Assembly (NCBI GenBank): GCA_026770585.1
Contig: MU646314.1
Coordinates: forward strand, 1,184,369 to 1,200,467
Direction: 5' to 3'
Source of the DNA: Baffinella frigidus
Lineage: Eukaryota; Cryptophyceae; Cryptomonadales; Baffinellaceae
DNA: 16,099 nt
Shown here in pieces: positions 7,175 through 13,909 of the stretch. The notes under the pieces were generated by a model. The model saw only the letters and a program-made list of their open reading frames with translations, was not told where the DNA came from and ran no database searches. The translations under genes were made by a program, and so were the position numbers. Within the stretch, counting starts at the first letter, position 1. Every line of letters begins with the position of its first letter.

Positions 7175-7264
7175 CTTGGGCGCCTCGACCTTGGGGGCCT
7201 CCTTCTTCCCGAAGCCAAAGAACCCGCCACCCCCCTCGTTCTTCGCCTCCTTCGGGGCCTCGGC
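7175..7264 (-). CDS. 30-codon exon with FFGFGKKEAPK module
   Basis: Reads AEAPKEAKNEGGGG, FFGFG, KKEAPKVEAPK. Acceptor CACACGCAG, donor AAG|GTTCGA; 90 nt, phase 0/0. It is the upstream paralogue of the exon at 5767-5847 and differs by a three-residue indel and substitutions in the charged linker. The module (acidic/basic linker, Gly run, FFGFG, basic VEAPK tail) is the most distinctive part of the protein. Confidence 0.84.
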
Positions 7265-7269
7265 CTGCG

Positions 7270-7345
7270 TGTGGATTATCTTAGTATACGTTGTATTCTT
7301 GGTGATATACGACTCTGTATACGTTGTATACTTGGTGATATACGA
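7270..7345. repeat. ATACGTTGTAT direct repeats
   Basis: Two copies of a roughly 33-bp unit containing TATACGTTGTA(T/A)(A/T)CTTGGTGATATACGA-like sequence, next to the acceptor at 7265. A GGGGTTGCAAG repeat follows at 7418-7470. Confidence 0.7.
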
Positions 7346-7470
7346 CTCTGGGTGGGTGATCTGTCGACATCTTCTTGTCCTGGCACCACCGTCAGGTTAC
7401 GAGACTCCATGCTTTGAAGGGGTTGCAAGGGGTTGCAAGGGGGTCGCACGGGGTTGCAAGGGGGTTGCAC

Positions 7471-7803
7471 ATACGCCCGCGCACACCCATCCGCTAGTCG
7501 CTGCTTGGTGTGTGCACTGCGCGTTCAAACGCTGCTCATCCACCAAGTTGACGGGTGTGTACCGCACATCCAGGTTGGTCACCAACTCAAGAATAGCCTG
7601 CCGGCCCGATTGGCGACCCACCACCAACCAGAGTCATCCCACGGTTGCATGCGAAGGGTTCATTTGAACGGCGTTCACTGCGCGTGCAAACGCTGGCCAG
7701 GCAACGCACGCCCAACGCTCGACGACAAAGGAAGGGGGAAGAACAGGAGGAGGAGGGGCCAGCGGGTTGGGGGACGAGACTCCCACGACTCTTGGAACAA
7801 TCT
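7471..7803. other. intronic sequence with nothing recognised
   Basis: GC-rich unique sequence. Two fragments, ACTGCGCGTTCAAACGCTG near 7517 and CACTGCGCGTGCAAACGCTG near 7675, repeat each other. CACCACCAACCAGAGTCA here recurs at about 9377. Confidence 0.4.
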
Positions 7804-7942
7804 TACAGGGAAACGGTTTTAATTCAAAACTTTCTGGTAATGAAATTTACTACACACAATGAGTTTTACTAGTAATGTTAAATCTTTCGTGTAGTAATTT
7901 TCATTGCGTCCAATGGCTTTGAATCAAAACCGGTTCCCTATG
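7804..7942. mobile_element. AGGGAAA...TTTCCTATGA family, copy 2
   Basis: Ends CAGGGAAACGGTTTT and AAAACCGGTTCCCTAT. Internal TACTACAC/GTGTAGTA and TACTAGTAATG are shared with 1624-1762. Confidence 0.72.
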
Positions 7943-8059
7943 AAATCAGAGCTTCTCCTGGTACACAGCCTGCCCGGATAAGTCATCGCCCTGGTACACA
8001 ATCTGCCCGGTTCAGTCAACGGGCTGGGTCGCTTGGGGTTTGGGCCACCCTGAAGGGAA

Positions 8060-8170
8060 CTCAGAGGCAAATTGGACCTTTTCTTGTGCAGATTTGCAAG
8101 GGAATGTACTGCGATTCCAGTACACCCCCTTTGTAATTCTGGACAAGAAAAGGTCCAATTTGCCTCTGAG
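8060..8170. mobile_element. MITE-like element with CTCAGAGGCAAATTGGACC ends
   Basis: Near-perfect 27-bp inverted repeats starting CTCAGAGGCAAATTGGACC, with a smaller palindrome ACTGCGATTCCAGTAC inside. The near-identity of the ends suggests recent insertion. Confidence 0.87.
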
Positions 8171-8254
8171 TTGACTCCAGGGCAGGTTGCGACATGCTCC
8201 CTCGATCTTGAAGTTATCTCGCCCACCAGTCAATAGGGTGCAGGCTTTGGTTGC

Positions 8255-8392
8255 CACACGGTGGACTACGAACCTTTTATCAAAAGTCAACTTTCCTGAA
8301 GACAATTTACTTTGAAGATTTTTCTAATGCAAATTGGTCACGTTGCACCCCGAATTCCGGCCCCAACGAAACCCTCGAAGCCCGCTGTGGGG
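8255..8392. mobile_element. CACACGGTGGACTACGAACC family, copy 1
   Basis: Starts CCACACGGTGGACTACGAAC, carries GTCAACTTTCCTGAA and ATGCAAATTGGTCAC, and ends GAAACCCTCGAAGCCCGCTG. Other copies are at 13495-13633 and 15315-15395. Confidence 0.75.
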
Positions 8393-8396
8393 GAAG

Positions 8397-8506
8397 GCAC
8401 CTCGCTCATAAGAAAGCGCCTCCTCCTATGACCCTACAGGAGGGCTATGCCTAGGGCCCTATGGTGATCCTCGGGGGGGGGGGGCGGTTTCTTATGAGCG
8501 AGGTAC
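8397..8506. mobile_element. GTACCTCGCTCATAAG family, copy 4
   Basis: Ends CACCTCGCTCATAAGAAA and TTTCTTATGAGCGAGGTACC, CCTAGGGCCCTATGG interior. Inserted at the end of the element at 8255-8392, giving a nested pair. Confidence 0.8.
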
Positions 8507-8876
8507 CCCTGTACAGGGTTGCACTCATTCTGGGAGGCAACTTGGGTTTAGGGGCTACACGGAGCACGCGCGCATCTCCGGAACCGGAGATGCGAAACCC
8601 TCGAGGGTTTCAGTCCCAGCACCAAATAAAGTTATTCTCAGGAATGTCCTTCTCAACCAAGATTTGTACCAAGAACTTTCAGGGTTTTAAAATATTCGCA
8701 CTTTTAGGGCTTTAAAATATCTGAATTTGTACTAAAATCGTTTAGAAGGACAGTTCCGAGATTAATTCTATTATGGATCGCGATGAGTTTGGTGTGCGCC
8801 TCCGCGACATGCTTCCCCGAGCGTGACCTAACCTCGCCCACCAGTCAATAGGGTGTAGCGGTTGGTTGGGAGGCAC

Positions 8877-8928
8877 CTTGGGTTTAGGGGAGATCTTCTC
8901 GAGCTTCTTCATCTTCTCACCCTCCTCC
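8877..8928 (-). CDS. 17-codon exon completing the split codon
   Basis: Begins with a single G that completes AA from the exon ending at 9037 (AAG, Lys). It then reads EEGEKMKKLEKISPKPK and ends at AAG|GTGCCT. The acceptor CCCCAAACCAG is the edge of a TTTGGGG array. This is the only well-supported phase-2 intron here, and the matching phases are strong evidence for the splice model. A partial copy of its 3' end (CCTAAACCCAAG) lies near 8536-8552. Confidence 0.84.
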
Positions 8929-8929
8929 C

Positions 8930-9030
8930 TGGTTTGGGGTTTGGGGTTTGGGGTTTGGGGTTTGGGGTTGAGGGATCAGGGTTTACGGGGCAGGGTTTAT
9001 GGTTTGGGATTTGGAGTTGAGGGGGCGGGG
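8930..9030. repeat. telomere-like TTTGGGG array
   Basis: Perfect TTTGGGG heptamers then degenerate variants, directly adjoining the acceptor of the exon at 8877-8928. The transcribed strand reads CCCCAAACCCCAAACCAG at the splice site. Confidence 0.9.
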
Positions 9031-9036
9031 ACGCAC

Positions 9037-9116
9037 TTGGCCTTCTTGCCAACCTCCTCCTGGGCCTTCTTCACCTCCTTCTTCACCTTGTCGGCATCCT
9101 TCTCGAACGCGCCGAT
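9037..9116 (-). CDS. 26-codon charged helical exon
   Basis: Starts IGAFEKDADKVKKEVKKAQ and continues EEVGKKA plus two bases (AA). The acceptor is TGCACCAG and the donor GTGCGT. Length is 80 nt, leaving phase 2, and the next exon supplies the third base. Heptad-like spacing of Val/Ala among Lys/Glu suggests an amphipathic or coiled-coil helix. Confidence 0.85.
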
Positions 9117-9145
9117 CTGGTGCAAGCTTTCGGGGGTTAGCTAGC

Positions 9146-9304
9146 CACGCAGCGGGATACCAAGGATTTTTCGGCCCATTTTGGGCCGAGTTTCCGTTAC
9201 CTTATCCGTAGGAGCCCCCCTATGTCCCTACGGGTTGCCTACCGTAGGGTCGTAGGTCTGATCGCTTTGGGGTTATTCAAGATCCCTTCGAAGTCCGCTG
9301 TGTG
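9146..9304. mobile_element. CAGCGGGCTACGAAGGGAT family, copy 1
   Basis: Ends CCACGCAGCGGGATACCAAG and CTTCGAAGTCCGCTGTGTGG. The interior has CGGCCCATTTTGGGCCG and the hairpin GGTTGCCTACCGTAGGGTC. It starts 28 nt from the acceptor at 9117. Confidence 0.82.
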
Positions 9305-9431
9305 GTTAGTGCTCGACTGTCTACGGGTTGGGGAATCCGTATGGATAGGGGCCTCCTCAAACGCTGCCCGGGGACCCACCACCAACCAGAGTCACCCGAC
9401 TTCGTTACGCAAGTCAAGAAAAAAAGAGCTG

Positions 9432-9575
9432 TTTAGTAATCTTCACACAAACAGGGGCGTTTGGTCACGTTACTGGGGAAATTCTCCCAGCTACGTGACC
9501 ACGCCTGCCCGTGACTGGTACTAAATTTAACAACCCCGCATTTAAAATACTCCCTCTTCCAGGCTCGAGTGGTTA
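9432..9575. mobile_element. TTTGGTCACGT/ACGTGACC family, copy 1
   Basis: Contains GCGTTTGGTCACGT and an inverted ACGTGACC, then GTACTAAATTTAACAACCCC, ending CTCGAGTGGT. Copies at 13203-13368 and, reversed, at 10823-11008. Confidence 0.68.
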
Positions 9576-9590
9576 AGGGGCAGGTTGGAC

Positions 9591-9680
9591 CTCGGCCTCG
9601 ATCTTCTCGATCTTGGAGAGGGCGTTCTTCTTGGCCTTGCGATCCTTCGCCGCGTCCAGCTCAGCCTGCATCTTGTCGAT
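9591..9680 (-). CDS. 30-codon charged helical exon
   Basis: Starts IDKMQAELDAAKDRKAKKNA and continues LSKIEKIEAE. Acceptor GTGGGCGCAG, donor GAG|GTCCAA; 90 nt, phase 0/0. Composition is that of a coiled coil. The first five codons with their acceptor are duplicated upstream at about 9881-9895 and, more degraded, at 9736-9748. Confidence 0.85.
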
Positions 9681-9770
9681 CTGCGCCCACCACTGTTCTC
9701 AGTATTCTCATTTATTTAGAGCACATCTCCGTATTCGATCTGCGCACAAGACGCCCCTCGCTTCAGCAAA

Positions 9771-9872
9771 CCACACAGCGGGCTACGAAGGGATTCTCCA
9801 CACTGCGGGCCACGAAGGGATTCTTGGTTGAATAAAAACCAAGAATCGTGTGGGATATTCCGTAGGATCCCC
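9771..9872. mobile_element. CAGCGGG family fragment with ATTCTTGGTT hairpin
   Basis: CCACACAGCGGGCTACGAAG is followed by a second terminus-like CGGGCCACGAAGGGATTC, then the palindrome GAATCTTGGTT...AACCAAGAATC. It separates the two copies of the IDKMQ exon start. Confidence 0.65.
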
Positions 9873-9880
9873 CCCCTGCA

Positions 9881-9895
9881 TCTTGTCGATCTGCG
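9881..9895 (-). pseudogene. duplicated exon start (IDKMQ)
   Basis: GTGTGCGCAG followed by ATC GAC AAG ATG CAG, then a G run with no donor. It copies the acceptor and first five codons of the exon at 9591-9680. A third acceptor copy at about 9736-9748 reads IEYGD. Confidence 0.6.
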
Positions 9896-10074
9896 CACAC
9901 GAGAAGAGACTTTTTAAAAGTCTCAAACACAAGGCACCCCGGCACGCTTCAGCACGACGCCGTGATGAGGAGTGCTGTGCACACTGCCCGGATCGTGATG
10001 ACGTGATGATGATGGTTGTGGCGAATAGAAAGCCTTTAGGACGAGCCATAAAAAAACTGAGGCAGAGCTAGGAC

Positions 10075-10221
10075 CTCGGCGTTCTTGCCAGCGATCTTCT
10101 CCTCGACGGCCTTGCCGTCCTTGATCTTGTTGTCGAGTTCCTTCTGCGCCTTGCCCTTCTCGCCCGTCGCCCGCTTCACCTCCTCGGACACCCCCTTCAC
10201 CTCCTTGGCAACCTTCTTCGC
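10075..10221 (-). CDS. 49-codon charged helical exon
   Basis: Starts AKKVAKEVKGVSEEVKRATG, continues EKGKAQKELDNKIKDGKAVE, and ends EKIAGKNAE. Acceptor CCCTCAACCAG, donor GAG|GTCCTA; 147 nt, phase 0/0. It is the longest continuous helical segment of the protein, with regular charge alternation typical of coiled coils or LEA-like helices. That is composition only; no family is recognised. The acceptor lies in a degenerate telomere-like tract 32 nt from a CACACAGCGGG element. Confidence 0.85.
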
Positions 10222-10254
10222 CTGGTTGAGGGTTTTGAGGTTCAGGGTTCCGTG

Positions 10255-10415
10255 CCACACAGCGGACTGCGAAGGGATTTTTGAATGACCCTTAAGCGAT
10301 AATACCTAAGACCCTACGGTAGGCAAACCGTAGGGGCAGAGGGGGGTTCCTATGGATACGGTAACGGAAAGGTCGCCCGATTTGGGCCGAAAATCTCTTC
10401 GTAGCCGCTGTGTGG
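10255..10415. mobile_element. CAGCGGGCTACGAAGGGAT family, copy 2
   Basis: Ends CCACACAGCGGACTGCGAAG and CTTCGTAGCCGCTGTGTGG. Internal CCTACGGTAGGCAAACCGTA hairpin and the TTGGGCCGAAAA motif, in the opposite orientation to 9146-9304. Confidence 0.82.
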
Positions 10416-10489
10416 GACACACGCCGCGCGCCTTTCTTGTAAACGGTTAGCAGGTAGGGGCGAGGGGCGAGGGTTCAGAGTGTAGAGTA

Positions 10490-10538
10490 CTTGAGCTCCT
10501 CGGAGCCACCCTCCACCTCCTCGACTGTCTTCGTTGCC
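10490..10538 (-). CDS. exon-like segment VATKTVEEVEGGSEELK, splice sites unclear
   Basis: Glu/Lys/Val-rich reading in the style of neighbouring exons, followed by AA|GTACTC. No acceptor matches the phase of the exon at 10221. An internal alternative (GAG|GTGGAG at 10517) would keep phase 0. It could be a real short exon, an alternative exon or a relic. Confidence 0.4.
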
Positions 10539-10541
10539 ACC

Positions 10542-10700
10542 CGCACAGCTGACTTGGAAGGGAGTTGAATAACCCCTAACCGGTAGGACCTAGGACCCTA
10601 CGGTAGGCAACCCGCAGGGACATAGGGGGGTTCCTACAGATAATTCAACGGAAACGCGGGCACTTCCTGCCCGAAAATCCCTTGGTAGCCCGGTGTGTGG
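10542..10700. mobile_element. CAGCGGGCTACGAAGGGAT family, copy 3
   Basis: Diverged left end GCACAGCTGACTTGGAAGGG, CCTACGGTAGGCAACCCGCA interior, right end CCTTGGTAGCCCGGTGTGTGG. Confidence 0.78.
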
Positions 10701-10822
10701 CAGGAGCCCAGGGTTGAGCGAAAACGAGCCTTTCTATTGTGTGCACCAGAGAAATCACGGACCCCCCCCGGAATTCACCCGAAGTCAAATACCCGAAATC
10801 GGATATCGCCTCCGCAGCCACA

Positions 10823-11008
10823 CGAGAATGCTGGAGGTTCCTATGTATATGTGGGGTTTTAAATATTTGTACCAGGATAAGGTGTTCCAACCTCGTGACT
10901 GGCCAATAAATGGCTGGTTACGTGACCAATCTACGAAAGTTACTACACAAATGCCCACTCTTAAAAGCACATTGGTTTTAAATAGGCCCCTCCGGCATTC
11001 TCGAGTGC
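10823..11008. mobile_element. TTTGGTCACGT family, reversed copy
   Basis: Contains GTGGGGTTTTAAATATTTGT, GGTTACGTGACC, GTTACTACACAAATG and a terminal CTCGAGTG; its order is inverted relative to 9432-9575. Confidence 0.6.
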
Positions 11009-11079
11009 AGGGAGCTCTTCCCAAGCCTCTTGCGAGGTGGCGGCAAGCAGTTAGGGGTCCAGGTTCAGGGTGCGGAGGT

Positions 11080-11196
11080 TACCACGCCAGAGTGTTCGAG
11101 GGGGTTAATTTTTTTAGACCGTTGACTTTTGAAAACCACTGCCTTGAGAGGGGGAATTGACTTTTGGCGACCTCTTCCAAGAATCTGGCGTGGTAG
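11080..11196. mobile_element. element with TACCACGCCAGA ends
   Basis: Ends TTACCACGCCAGAGT and ATCTGGCGTGGTA. Two internal GACTTTTG repeats. Confidence 0.7.
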
Positions 11197-11368
11197 GGCA
11201 AGGATGCAGAGTGGTGGGGGGAGGGCTCGGGACTCGTGGGGACACGGTACGTGACTGTGCTAAGTCACTCCGACTACTGATACATGGTGCTTGACCTCAA
11301 GAGGACTCGCATGGCTTGCCTCGGGATAATCATGGTTTGGAAGGTTTTGGTTTCGGGAGATGGGGGGC

Positions 11369-11494
11369 CGCGCCAGAGGGCTCGAGGAAAACCGACGCCT
11401 TATCCTCGTCGGATTTGACGTCGGTGACTTGAGAATTCCAGGGATTCCCCCTAAAAGATGTCAGAAGGGGATGTTTCGAGCCCTCTGGCGTGGA
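11369..11494. mobile_element. element with CGCCAGAGGGCTCGAG ends
   Basis: Ends CGCGCCAGAGGGCTCGAG and TTCGAGCCCTCTGGCGTGG. Internal GACGTCGG symmetry. Related at its tips to 11080-11196. The flank GTTTCGGGAGATGG recurs at about 12390-12403. Confidence 0.75.
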
Positions 11495-11514
11495 GAGGAC
11501 CTTTCTGTCCCTCC

Positions 11515-11675
11515 CTCTCTCTCTCTCTCTCTCTCTCGCTCTCTCTCGCTCTCGCTCTCTCTCGCTCTCGCGCTCTCTCTCTCGCTCTCGCGCGCGCGCT
11601 CTCTCTCTCCGTCGCTCTTTCTCTCGCTCTCTCTTTCTCGCTCTCTCTCTCTCTCTCGCGCGTTCTCTCTCTCGC

Positions 11676-11708
<33 letters not shown>

Positions 11709-11727
11709 GTCTCTGTCTCTCTCTCTC
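11515..11727. repeat. CT/CG/CTGT microsatellite
   Basis: About 210 nt of CT repeats with interspersed CG and a CTGTCTGT block. Ser/Leu and Arg/Glu ORFs on both strands here are artefacts of composition. Confidence 0.92.
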
Positions 11728-11736
11728 GGGGCCGAC

Positions 11737-11778
11737 CTGCTTGTCATCCTCCTTCTTCTTCTTCTCAGCCTCCTTAGC
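11737..11778 (-). CDS. 14-codon Lys-rich exon AKEAEKKKKEDDKQ
   Basis: Acceptor CCCTACACCAG, donor CAG|GTCGGC; 42 nt, phase 0/0. The acceptor is the end of a GTGTAGGG/TTTAGGG array on the plus strand. The donor is followed within 10 nt by the long GA/CT array (11515-11727). Confidence 0.8.
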
Positions 11779-11779
11779 C

Positions 11780-11835
11780 TGGTGTAGGGTGTAGGGTTAA
11801 GGGTTTAGGGTTTACAGTTTATAGTTTAGGGTTAA
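11780..11835. repeat. telomere-like array (GTGTAGGG, TTTAGGG)
   Basis: Short array abutting the acceptor of the exon at 11737-11778; the transcribed strand ends CCCTACACCCTACACCAG. Confidence 0.85.
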
Positions 11836-11894
11836 GCAGGCCAGCAGGCACCGCCGCCGCTTCCCGTCAGCCACGCACGCCCCTTGCACGCACG

Positions 11895-12215
11895 CGGCAC
11901 AGCTGGGCTGCGAAAGCGTTCAGCCTTGGATGGCTTGCACACGAAAACACCTCCTACCTAGCACCCTGCAGCAAGGCCCTACAATAAACGGTCCGTTCCT
12001 GTTGCCCAGGTACACCCCAAACCTGCGAGTTTCCAATTGAAAGCGCTCAACCTTGGATGGCTTTCTGGGCTGCAACGGGAGGCGGTCACGGGGCAAAACT
12101 GCGGCTGGTGGGCGTGCACGCGAGCGCGGAGGGGTCCTATGAAACATTAGGTCCTAAAGGCTCTACGGCCTACCGTAGGCAATACCGTAGGCCTAACTAC
12201 CCGGTTTTCAGGACG
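11895..12215. mobile_element. composite element with CTTGGATGGCTT direct repeats and CTACGG hairpin
   Basis: GCTGGGCTGCGAAAGCGTTC then AGCCTTGGATGGCTT at 11904-11937; a related GAAAGCGCTCAACCTTGGAT copy at 12039-12063. GGCCTACCGTAGGCAATACC at 12169 resembles the CAGCGGG family interior. Boundaries uncertain. Confidence 0.45.
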
Positions 12216-12251
12216 TTACCCTATTGACACGGGACTCGCATTCGCGAGCGC

Positions 12252-12345
12252 AGGTTGGAGCCATTGGAGCCATTGAAACCATTGGAGCTATTGGCGCTAT
12301 TGGCGCTATTGAAGCTATTGGAGCTATTTGAGCTTTTGGCTCGAT
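12252..12345. repeat. 9-bp minisatellite (ATTGGAGCC)
   Basis: About ten tandem copies of ATTGGAGC(C/T) and variants. Lies in the intron between the exons at 12572 and 11778. Confidence 0.9.
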
Positions 12346-12408
12346 CAACGGCCTCGAGTGCAGCGCGCTAGAATGGTTTGGAGGGTTTCGGTTTCGGGAG
12401 ATGGCTCT

Positions 12409-12453
12409 CTCTCCCGCGCGCGCGCGCACGCGCGCGCGCGCGCTCTCTCTCTC
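12409..12453. repeat. CT / alternating CG / CT palindrome
   Basis: CTCTCTCTC, then about 30 bases of alternating C and G with two A, then CTCTCTCTC. Alternating purine-pyrimidine tracts can adopt Z-DNA. Confidence 0.85.
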
Positions 12454-12496
12454 ATGACAACTCAAGCGCTTCGCAACCACTCCACGAAATGTCAAC

Positions 12497-12560
12497 ATAT
12501 TGACATTTGAAAAGTTGAACATATTGACATTTGAAAAGGTCAACATCTTGACATTTGGAA
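12497..12560. repeat. three tandem 21-bp repeats
   Basis: Unit CAACAT(A/C)TTGACATTTG(A/G)AAAG plus spacer, three copies, ending about 12 nt from the donor at 12571. Confidence 0.85.
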
Positions 12561-12571
12561 AGGCACGCGAC

Positions 12572-12649
12572 CTTCTTCTTGTCCTCCTTCTCCTGCTTCT
12601 TTGCCTGCTTCTTCGCCTCAGCTTCCTTCTTCTTCTTCTCCTCCTCCGC
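12572..12649 (-). CDS. 26-codon Lys/Glu-rich exon
   Basis: Reads AEEEKKKKEAEAKKQAKKQ and then EKEDKKK. Acceptor GTACCTGCAG, donor AAG|GTCGCG; 78 nt, phase 0/0. It resembles the segment at 12868 and the exon at 11737-11778, suggesting ancestral exon duplication. Single charged helix-like composition. Confidence 0.82.
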
Positions 12650-12811
12650 CTGCAGGTACCCACAATTTTATCAGGCAACGCCAAAAGCCATCAGATAGTT
12701 GACTAGAAATATCTCTGGATCCGGCGGTTGGTCCTCGACAGTTCTCAGGAGGCGCTGAGGGAACCTCCCGCCCGGAACCCAAGCCCGCCCACGGGGCGGT
12801 CTGAGCGAAAT

Positions 12812-12868
12812 CTCTTCCCTGGCCTGCTTCTTCGCCTCAGATTCCTTCTTCTTCTTCATCACCTCCGC
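12812..12868 (-). CDS. Lys/Glu-rich exon, 3' boundary uncertain
   Basis: After AACTTGCAG it reads AEVMKKKKESEAKKQAREE, clearly paralogous to the exon at 12572-12649. The corresponding KKK|GT donor is absent. Reading stays open, and the first in-phase GT is TGG|GTTCCG near 12778. It may be a longer exon or a duplicated exon that lost its donor. Confidence 0.55.
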
Positions 12869-12884
12869 CTGCAAGTTTCCCCAG

Positions 12885-13020
12885 CCACTTAGCAGCGGCC
12901 GAGGCCCTTTTCGCCTTCAATTCAAGGCGAAATTCCGGTTAGGTTCCAGGGCAATGAATAGGATTCAAGTACAAATAGTTGAGATGGACTGTATCCGTGA
13001 AGCCCCCTGTGGCTGCTAAA
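12885..13020. mobile_element. CCACTTAGCAGC family, copy 3
   Basis: Left end CCACTTAGCAGCGGCCGAGG, TTCAAGGCGAAATTCCGG hairpin, right end GTGGCTGCTAAA. It starts 17 nt from the acceptor at 12869. Confidence 0.82.
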
Positions 13021-13024
13021 TCCC

Positions 13025-13110
13025 ATGCAGACCCAACTTTCAGATCTCAAGTACACCCCACTTTTAGATCTCAAGGAGACCCCACTTTCAGGTCTCACTG
13101 CCCAGATTTC
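13025..13110. repeat. CCCACTTTCAGATCTCAAG minisatellite
   Basis: Three to four copies of a roughly 22-bp unit (CCCACTTT(C/T)AGATCTCAAG and variants) immediately beyond the CCACTTAGCAGC element. Confidence 0.85.
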
Positions 13111-13202
13111 AGATGGGATGGCCGAGAGCTTGTTTCAGATCTGCCACTCGAGGCTAGAAATGTAACTGCGTTAAAACAGGGGCTCCGCTACAAGTGAAGG
13201 GA

Positions 13203-13368
13203 TGTGTAGTAATTTTGAAGGAGTGTGTAGTAATTTTCACACAAATAGGCGCGTTTGGTCACGTATTTAACAGATTTCCGTTAGATACGTGACCAAGCCC
13301 GCCCGTGCCCGGTACAAAATTTAATAACCCCACATTTTAAATACGGCTTCTTCAAGATTCGAGTGGTG
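13203..13368. mobile_element. TTTGGTCACGT family, copy 3
   Basis: GTGTAGTAATTTTCACACAA, CGCGTTTGGTCACGT and inverted ACGTGACCAAGC, then TTTAATAACCCCACATTTTA and GAGTGGT. Collinear with 9432-9575. Confidence 0.7.
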
Positions 13369-13494
13369 ATGGGCAAGTTTTTTGGATCTGATGGCCCCAC
13401 CACAGTGCTCTCAGACGTGGCACCAGCGAGCCAGTTACTCAGTGACTCGAGGCTCCGGCGCGGGGGGGTACTGCAGCGCACTAGTGGTGCCAGT

Positions 13495-13633
13495 CCACAC
13501 GGTGGACTACGAACCTTTCATCACACGTCAACTTTCCTGAACGCAATTAACTTTACGGATTTTTCTGATGCAAATTGGTCACTTATCACCCTGGAACCCA
13601 GGGTCAACGAAACCCTCGTATCCCACCGTGTGG
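13495..13633. mobile_element. CACACGGTGGACTACGAACC family, copy 2
   Basis: Ends CCACACGGTGGACTACGAAC and CTCGTATCCCACCGTGTGG. Complete and better preserved than the other two copies. Confidence 0.82.
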
Positions 13634-13708
13634 GACTGCAATAATTCAACAATGGCACACGCTGACGATGCTGGTACTGGAACGTTGACTTGGTGGACGG
13701 GGGGCAAC

Positions 13709-13720
13709 CTTCTTCTCAGC
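13709..13720 (-). CDS. possible 4-codon microexon AEKK
   Basis: CTGACTAAAGAG then GCT GAG AAG AAG then GTTGCC; 12 nt, phase 0/0. It repeats the end of the exons at 13874 and 14058, separated by a CT-microsatellite intron. Its size and weak acceptor make it doubtful. Confidence 0.35.
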
Positions 13721-13873
13721 CTCTTTAGTCAGAGAGGGAGGGAGCGAGAAAGAGAGAGCGAGCGAGCGAGAGCGAGAGAGCGAGAGCGAGAGAGCGAGAG
13801 AGCGAGAGAGCGAGCGAGCGAGCGAGAGAGCGAGAGAAAGCGAGGGCGAGAGAGAGCGAGAGAGAGAGAGAAC
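13721..13873 (-). repeat. intron made of CT microsatellite (153 nt)
   Basis: From donor GTTCTCTC to the AAAGAG acceptor the transcribed strand is nearly pure CT with occasional CG. Confidence 0.8.
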
Positions 13874-13909
13874 CTTCTTTTTAGTCTGTTCGGCAGCCTT
13901 CTCGACCTC
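13874..13909 (-). CDS. 12-codon exon EVEKAAEQTKKK
   Basis: Acceptor CTCTGACTTAG, donor AAG|GTTCTC; 36 nt, phase 0/0. It is a tandem copy of the 3' half of the exon at 14058-14126 (KKAAEQAKKK). Both flanking introns are almost pure CT repeats on this strand. Confidence 0.7.

Larger units (their letters stand above)
6205..7265. repeat. segmental duplication unit B (exons 6425 and 7175)
   Basis: Paralogous to 4740-5850 (see that entry). A third, shorter relic at about 3300-3480 shares CGCGAAATGGAAAGCAATCGG, TGCTCATCAACCCTGCA and GAAAACAGAGCAGA. Confidence 0.8.

Noticed and set aside
11360-11794. Ser/Leu and Arg/Glu-rich frames on both strands
   Set aside because: Overlapping frames in all phases across a CT/CG microsatellite, as expected for repeat sequence.
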